Source: Aquarana catesbeiana (taxonomy: Eukaryota; Chordata; Amphibia; Anura; Ranidae). Taken from it: a stretch of 64,000 nt of DNA. Positions 57,420-64,000 of the stretch are shown here, in pieces. Where the stretch lies: assembly GCF_042186555.1 (NCBI RefSeq), contig NC_133328.1:341226035-341290034 (forward strand). Reading direction: 5' to 3'. Both the position numbers and the translations under genes were made by a program. Every line of letters begins with the position of its first letter. Within the stretch, counting starts at the first letter, position 1. A model generated the notes under the pieces. The model had not been told where the DNA came from, did no database searches, and saw nothing but the letters and a program-made list of their open reading frames with translations.

Positions 57420-58964
57420 TAGCGTAGGGTACAGCACTGCACAGACTAGGCACACTTTCACAGGGTCTCCCAAGATGCCATCGCATTTTGAGAGACCCAA
57501 ACCTGGAACCGGTTACAGTTATAAAAGTTACAGTTACAAAAAAAGAGTAAAAAAAAAAAAATAAAAAAAAAAAACACAAAAAAATATATAAAATTAAACA
57601 AACAAAAATAGTCATTTTATTGTTCTCTCTCTATTCTCTCTTTATTGTTTTGCTCTTTTTTTCTGTATTCTATTCTGCAATGTTTTATTGTTATTATGTT
57701 TTATCATGTTTGCTTTATAGGTATGCAATTTTTTTATACTTTACTGTTTACTGTGTTTTATTGTTAACCATTTTTTTGGTTTCAGGTATGCCATTCACGA
57801 CTTTGAGTGGTTATACCAGAATGATGCCTGCAGGTTTAGGTATCATCTTGGTATCATTCTTTTCAGCCAGTGGTCGGCTTTCATGTTAAAGCAATGCTAG
57901 CGGCTAATTAGCCTCTAGACTGCTTTTACAAGCAGTGGGAGGGAATGCTCCCCCACCGTCTTCCGTGTTTTTCTCTGGCTCTACTGTCTCAACAGGGAAC
58001 CTGAGAATGCAGCCGGTGATTCAGCCAGCTGACCATAGAGCTGATCAGAGACCAGAGTGGCTCCAAACATCTCTATGGCCTAAGAAACCGTAAGCTATGA
58101 GCATTTCATGACTTAGATTTCGCCGGATGTAAACAGCGCCATTGGGAAATTGGGAAAGCATAAATTGGGAAAGCATTTTATCACACCGATCTTGGTGTGG
58201 TCAGATGCTTTGAGGGCAGAGGAGAGATCTAAGGTCTAATAGACCCCAATTTTTTTTAAAAAGAGTACTTGTCACTACCTATTGCTATCATATGGGATAT
58301 TTACATTCCCTGAGATAACAATAAAAATTATTTAAAAAAAAAATGAAAGGAACAGTTTAAAAATAAGATAAAAAAGCAAAAAAAAATAAATAAAAAAAAA
58401 AGCACCCCTGTCCCCCCCTGCTCTCGCGCTAAGGCGAACGCAAGCGTTGGTTTGGCGTCAAATGTAAACAGCAATTGCACCATGCATGTGAGGTATCACC
58501 ACGAAGGTCAGATCGAGGGCAGTAATTTTAGCAGTAGACCTCCTCTGTAAATCTAAAGTGGTAACCTGTAAAGGCTTTTAAAGGCTTTTAAAAATGTATT
58601 TATTTTGTTGCCACTGCACGTTTGTGCGCAATTTTAAAGCATGTCATGTTTGGTATCCATGTACTTGGCCTAAGATCATCTTTTTTATTCCATCAAAGAT
58701 TTGGGCAATATAGTGTGTTTTAGTGCATTAAAATTTAAAAAAGTGTTTTTTTTCCCCAAAAAATGCGTTTGAAAAATCGCTGCGCAAATACTGTGTGAAA
58801 AAAAAATTGAAACACCCACCATTTTAATCTGTAGGGCATTTACTTTAAAAAAATATATAATGTTTGGGGGTTAAAAGTAATTTTCTTGCAAAAAAAAATA
58901 ATTTTTTCATGTAAACAAAAAGTGTCAGAAAGGGCTTCAAGTGGTTAGAAGAGTGGGTGATGTG

Positions 58965-60070
58965 TGACATAAGCTTCTAAATGTTGTGCATAAAATGCCA
59001 GGACAGTTTAAACCCCCCCAAATGACCCCATTTTGGAAAGTAGACACCCCAAGCTATTTGCTGAGAGGCATGTCGAGTCCATGGAATATTTTATATTGTG
59101 ACACAAGTTGCGGGAAAGAGACATTTTTTTTTTCTTTTTTTGCACAAAGTTGTCACTAATTGATATATTGCTCAAACATGCCATGGGAATATGTGAAATT
59201 ACACTCGAAAATACATTCTGTTGCTTCTCCTGAGTACGGGGATACCACATGTGTGAGACTTTTTGGGAGCCTAGCCACGTACGGGACCCCGAAAACCAAG
59301 CACCGCCTTCAGGCTTTCTAAGGGCGTAAATTTTTTATTTCACTCTTCACTGCCTATTACAGTTTTGGAGGCAATGGAACGCCCAGGTGGCACAACCCCC
59401 CCCCCCCCAAATGACCCAATTTTGGAAAGTAGACACCCCAAGCTATTTGCTGAGAGGTATAGTGAGTATTTTGCAAACCTCACTTTTTGTCACAACGTTT
59501 TAAAAATTGAAAAAAGAAAAAAAAATGTTTTTTCTTGTCTTTCTTCATTTTCAAAAACAAATGAAAGCTGCAAAATACTCACCATGCCTCTCAGCAAATA
59601 GCTTGGGGTGTCTACTTTCCAAAATGGGGTCATTTGAAGGGGGGGGTTGTGCCACCTGGGCATTCCATGGCCTCCGAAACTGTGATAGGCAGTGAAGAGT
59701 GAAATCAAAAATTTACACCCTTAGAAATCCTGAAGGCAGAGATTGGTTTTCGGGGCCTCGTACGCGGCTAGGCTCCCAAAAAGTCCCACACATGTGGTAT
59801 CCCCATACTCAGGAGAAGCAGCTAAATGTATTTTGGGGTGCAATTCCACATATGCCCATGGCCTGTGTGGGCAATATATCATTTAGTGACAACTTTGTGC
59901 AAAAAAAAAAAAAAAATTGTCACTTTCCCGCAACTTGTGTCAAAATATAAAATATTCCATGGACTCAACATGCCTCTCAGCAAATAGCTTGGGGTGTCTA
60001 CTTTCCTAAATGGGGTCATTTGGGGGGGGTTGTGCCATCTGGGCATTTTATGGCCTTCAAAACTGTGATA
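58965..60070. repeat. Near-palindrome with ~550-bp arms, piggyBac copy D
   Basis: Left arm about 58965-59505, centre about 59505-59530 (A run then T run), right arm about 59535-60070. Structure as in A and B. Confidence 0.85.
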
Positions 60071-60415
60071 GGTAGTGAGGAGTGAAATAAAAAATTTACG
60101 CCCTTGGAAATCCTGAAGGCGGTGATTGGTTTTCGGGGCCCCGTACGTGGCTAGGCTCCCAAAAAAGTCCCACACATGTGGTATCCCCGTACTCAGGAGA
60201 AGCAGCTGAATGTATTTTGGGGTGCAATTCCACATATGCCCATGGCCTGTGTGAGCAATATATCATTTAGTGACAACTTTTTGTAATTTTTTTTTTTTTG
60301 TCATTATTCAATCACTTGGGACAAAATAAATTAATATTCAATGAGCTCAACATGCCTCTCAGCAATTTCCTTGGGGTGTCTACTTTCCAAAATGGGGTCA
60401 TTTGGGGGGGTTTTG
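59695..60415 (+). repeat. Two tandem ~375-bp units, piggyBac copy D
   Basis: Units begin at about 59699 and 60086 with CCCTT(A/G)GAAATCCTGAAGG. The second ends in the diverged tail, as in A and B. Confidence 0.75.
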
Positions 60416-63032
60416 TACTGCCCTGCCATTTTAGCACCTCAAGAAATGACATAGGCAGTCATAAACTAAAAGCTGTGTAAATTCCAGAAAATGTACCCTA
60501 GCTTGTAGACGCTATAACTTTTGCGCAAACCAATAAATATACACTTATTGACATTTTTTTTACCAAAGACATGTGGCTGAATACATTTTGGCTTAAATGT
60601 ATGACTAAAATTGAGTTTATTGGATTTTTGTATAACAAAAAGTAGAAAATATCATTTTTTTTCAAAATTTTCAGTCTTTTTCCGTTTATAGCGCAAAAAA
60701 TAAAAACGGCAGAGGTGATCGAATACCATTGAAAGAAAGCTCTATTTGTGGGAAGAAAAGGACACAAATTTTGTTTGGGTACAGCATTGCATGACTGCGC
60801 AATTAGCAGTTAAAGCGACGCAGTGCCAAATTGTAAAAAGTGCTCTGGTCAGGAAGGGGGTAAATCCTTCCGGGGCTGAAGTGGTTAAGGGAAACCCCAC
60901 ACCATAATTTAAAAAAGAAATGACATGGAGTCCCTCTCAAAATCCATACCAGACCCTTCAGGTCTGGTATGGATTTTAAGGGGAACCCCGCACCAAAATT
61001 TAAGAAAAAATGGCGTGGGGTCCCCCTACAAAATCCATACTAGACCCTTATCTGAGCACGCAACCTGGCAGGCCGCAGGAAAAGAGGGGGGATGAGAGAG
61101 CGCCCCCCCAGAACCATACCAGGCCACATACCCTCAACATGGGGAGGATGTCCCCATGTTGATGGGGACAAGGGCCTCATCCCCACAACCCTTGCCCAGT
61201 GGTTGTGGGGGTCTGCGGGCGGGGGGCTCATCGGAATCTGGAAGCCCCCTATAACAAGGGGACCCCCAGATCCTGGACCCCCATGTGTGAATTGGTAATG
61301 GGATACAAATGTACCCCTACCATTTCACAAAAAAAGTGTCAAAAATGTTAAAAAAGACAAGAGACGGTTTTTGACAATTCCTTTATTAATGTCTTCTTCT
61401 TTCCCCGCTTCTTCTTCCATCTTCTTCTGGTCTTCATTCGGTTTTCTTCCTCCATCTTTTTCTTCCCCCTCTTCTTCCTCTCTTCCTCTGATCCCATGCG
61501 TCTTCCTTCGGTCTTCTCATCCATATTTTTCTCTGGCTTCTTCTTCCCCGCTTCATTCTTTGGACAATCTGCATCCGTGGGAGGTTCCCGCTGTGTGACG
61601 CTTCTGTTCTTCTGACAGTTCTTATATAACTGAGGTGGGGCCACCGGTGACCCCGGCCCCCTCTGACGCACGGGAACTTCATGGGGACTTCCCTATGGTT
61701 TTCCCCGTGGTGTCAGAGGGGGCGGGGTCACCCGTTACGTAACTGGGTGACCAGGTCACACAGCGGGAATCTCCAATGGATGCAGATCGTCCAGAGAATG
61801 AGGCGGGGAAGAAGACGCCGGAGGAAGATGCGTACGAGAAGACCGAAGGAAGAAGCAGAGGATCAGAGGAAGAAGAGGAAGAAGTTGGGGGAAGAACAAG
61901 ATGGAGGAAGAAAACTGAATGAAGACCAGAAGAGGATGGAAGAAGAAGTGGGGAAAGAAGAAGATATTAATAAAGGAGTTGTCAAAAACTGTCTCTTGTC
62001 TTTTTTAACACTTTTTTTGTGAAATGGTAGGGGTACATTTGTACCCCATTACCATTTCACATGGGGGGCTGGGATCTGGGGGTTCCCTGTTAAAGGGGGC
62101 TTCCAGATTCTGATAAGCCCCTCACCCACAGACCCCCACAACCACCAAGCAGGGGTTGTGGGGATGAGGCCCTTGTCCCCATAAACATGGTGACATCCTC
62201 CCCATGTTGAGGGCATGCAGCCTGGTATGGTTCAGGAGGGGGGCCACTCTCTCACCCCCCTCTTTTCCTGTGGCCTGCCAGGTTGCGCGCTCAGATAAGG
62301 GTTTGGTATGGATTTTTAGTGGGACCCTGACGCCATTTTTTTATTTTGGCGCAGGGTTCCCCTTAAAATCCATACCAGACCTAAAGGGCCTTGTATGGAA
62401 TTTGGGGGGACCCTCACGCATTTTTTTTTTTTATTTTGGTTCGGGGTTCCCCTTAATAGTCCTACCAGACCCAAAGGGCCTGGTAATGCACTGTGGGGGA
62501 ATCCCAGGCCATTTTTTTCAATGACTTTTATGAGTATTGCAGAGACCCAACAATTCATTATAGCTGCCGGTGCTACCGCTAGTACTTTTAAATGACTTTC
62601 TTTTCCTTTAGAAATGTCATTTTGCTCTTGGACTGTTGTAAACACAGGAAACATGCACCACTTTACAGGCATACTATAGTCACCTCCCAGGTACGAAATT
62701 TAAAGGAATATTTCACTTTTATTGTTTCACTTTAAGCATTATTAAAATCACTGCTCCCAAAAAACATCAATTTTTTAAACTTTTTTTGCATCGATACATG
62801 TCTTCTGGGACAGGACCCAGGTCCCCAAACACTTTTTATGACCATAGCCTGCATATTAACCTTTAAAATTAGCACTTTTGATTTCTCCCATAGACTTTTA
62901 AAGGGTGTTCTGCAGCTTTCGAATTTGCCACACACACCCCAAATTGTTTGCTTTTCGGCAAACAGGCAAACAGCCAATGTTCGAGTCGAACTCATGTTCA
63001 ACCCCAACAGACAGCCCATCCCTAGCCTTGTG

Positions 63033-64000
63033 TTTTTGTTAACCTTTTCACTCACTTGGGGAAAAGCTCTCAGTACCAGATTTATCGTTTACATCTTCAG
63101 TCCTGCAGGATGGGTGGGCGTGTCTTAAAAGGTTACTGTATTGTGTTGCATTATTCCTTTGCTGTATTACCTTGTTTATTGATAGTTTCAGTTGACTGTA
63201 TTATTTGCATGCCATACTATTATTTGATAATAATGCAACATAAACATTTATTTTTCAAGTGTGTGCATATTTTAATTTGGGTGACAGCCAGGAGACATCC
63301 TGGCCATGGTACTGTGGTGGTGTCAGCAGGGGTGGTGCTCTGCCCAAGGCTCAGTGATGTACAGAGGTCCCAAATATTCTAGCAGCTCCTGCGAGGGTAG
63401 CACTACACATTTATGGATAACAAATAAATGTAGCAGGCAAGTATTCACTGTCAATATGTCAATTTGATCACACAGGCAGTAAAATCAATGGGTTATTTTA
63501 ACATAGATAGGCCTTAAACATATGTAAGCCTTCTACGAACATGCTATGAAAAACTCGCTTGACCAGCAGAATAGCTTTGATCATGGGAAGTTTAGTAGCC
63601 CTCCTCTATTAATATTTTATTGTGTATTGTATTGTAAAGATCTCTCATGTAATTCTATTAAAATCCTGTTGTCAAGGATATTTCTAGTGTATGCAGTACA
63701 TATAATAAGTTAGTAGGTATAACAATAAATGTGAAAGTTTAATTGAACATACACACACAGTTCTCTGCTGAAGTAAGATTATTATCCTACACAGTAAAGT
63801 AATTATAAAGATATTAAGCAGTTTAGGCTAAAATACAATTTGAAATGTGATAATTTTGAACTGCTAAAAGGTAAGCAGCATGTAATGGTCAGAAAAAGTA
63901 ATAGAAATTTACTACAGAAAAAGAATGTTTAGCAACCAGCAGCCCATTTAATAGCATATAATTCAACATTAAAAGTTATTATTAAAGGTTTCTCTTTTCA
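63033..64000. other. Unassigned sequence at the right edge
   Basis: AT-rich, no repeat of it elsewhere in the window, and no coding frame or RNA gene I can support. It may be host intergenic DNA. Confidence 0.5.

Larger units (their letters stand above)
55771..60888 (+). mobile_element. piggyBac non-autonomous derivative D, both ends present
   Basis: Starts TTAACCGGTTGCCGACC (TTAA 55771-55774, a G for A change in the terminus) and ends GGGGCTGAAGTGGTTAA (TTAA 60885-60888). Length is 5.12 kb. Same two internal deletions as A and B. The target was a hAT arm repeat ATATTAAGGGGAACC, intact at about 55019-55034. Confidence 0.92.
54417..63024. mobile_element. hAT fold-back element (E2) containing piggyBac D
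   Basis: The termini are TAAGGATGGGC (left) and GCCCATCCCTA (right), inverted apart from one base, with 8-bp duplications GCCTTGTG at 54409-54416 and 63025-63032. Inverted long arms: left 54417-55665, right about 61700-63024, with an extra partial left-sense arm at 55666-55770 and 60889-61690. No transposase is encoded, so it must be mobilised in trans. Without D it is 3.5 kb. Arms carry purine tracts and a GGTCTGGTATGGA-type repeat. Confidence 0.85.

Noticed and set aside
1..64000. tRNA, rRNA or host exon
   Set aside because: No cloverleaf, rRNA block or spliced host coding signal could be supported on either strand.

Overview
The window is a transposon graveyard from a vertebrate genome, most likely an anuran (frog). 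That rests on the mix seen here: an Uribo-like piggyBac family, Penelope-like elements (PLEs) with GIY-YIG endonucleases, Tx1-type L1 elements, CR1, L2, Ty3/Gypsy and hAT fold-backs. The species assignment is inference. I find no host gene, tRNA, rRNA or CRISPR array. Almost every base can be put into a mobile element, and most elements sit inside one another.

Left part (1-16331). Remnants of a PLE (1-1184) run into a 5'-truncated piggyBac derivative (A, 1185-5315). A is inserted in one arm of a hAT fold-back (5316-6497), which itself sits in a PLE terminal repeat. A decayed PLE (PLE1, 6499 to about 11395) follows, carrying a perfect-TSD hAT MITE, and then a third, 5'-truncated PLE (PLE3, about 11396-15720). 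A second piggyBac derivative (B) occupies 16332-21384.

Central nest (about 21829-53528). A Gypsy element is split by an L2 element. The L2 is split by a PLE (PLE2) flanked by a 13-bp target-site duplication at 23740-23752 and 49653-49665. PLE2 was then hit by a near-complete piggyBac (C, 23902-33863), a 5'-truncated L1 (34367-37377, 11-bp TSD) and a near-full-length L1 (37721-44663, 16-bp TSD). C in turn carries a CR1 insertion (30051-31984). Removing the insertions gives a PLE of about 6 kb.

Right part. A probable minus-strand solo LTR (53529-54315) is followed by a hAT fold-back (54417-63024, 8-bp TSD GCCTTGTG) that hosts a fourth piggyBac copy (D, 55771-60888). The last kilobase holds nothing I recognise.

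How the parts relate. piggyBac C encodes a transposase with its DDD residues. A, B and D share the same two internal deletions, so they descend from one non-autonomous derivative that would have been moved by transposase from C-like copies. All four carry a long near-palindrome downstream of the coding region. The PLEs share an ORF1 plus RT/GIY-YIG ORF2 layout in which ORF2 lies in the -1 frame of ORF1 and conserved ORF2 sequence precedes its first Met. Their terminal regions carry hammerhead-ribozyme-like motifs. In four retroelement copies of different clades the RT catalytic box has lost its consensus by a change that looks like methyl-CpG decay.
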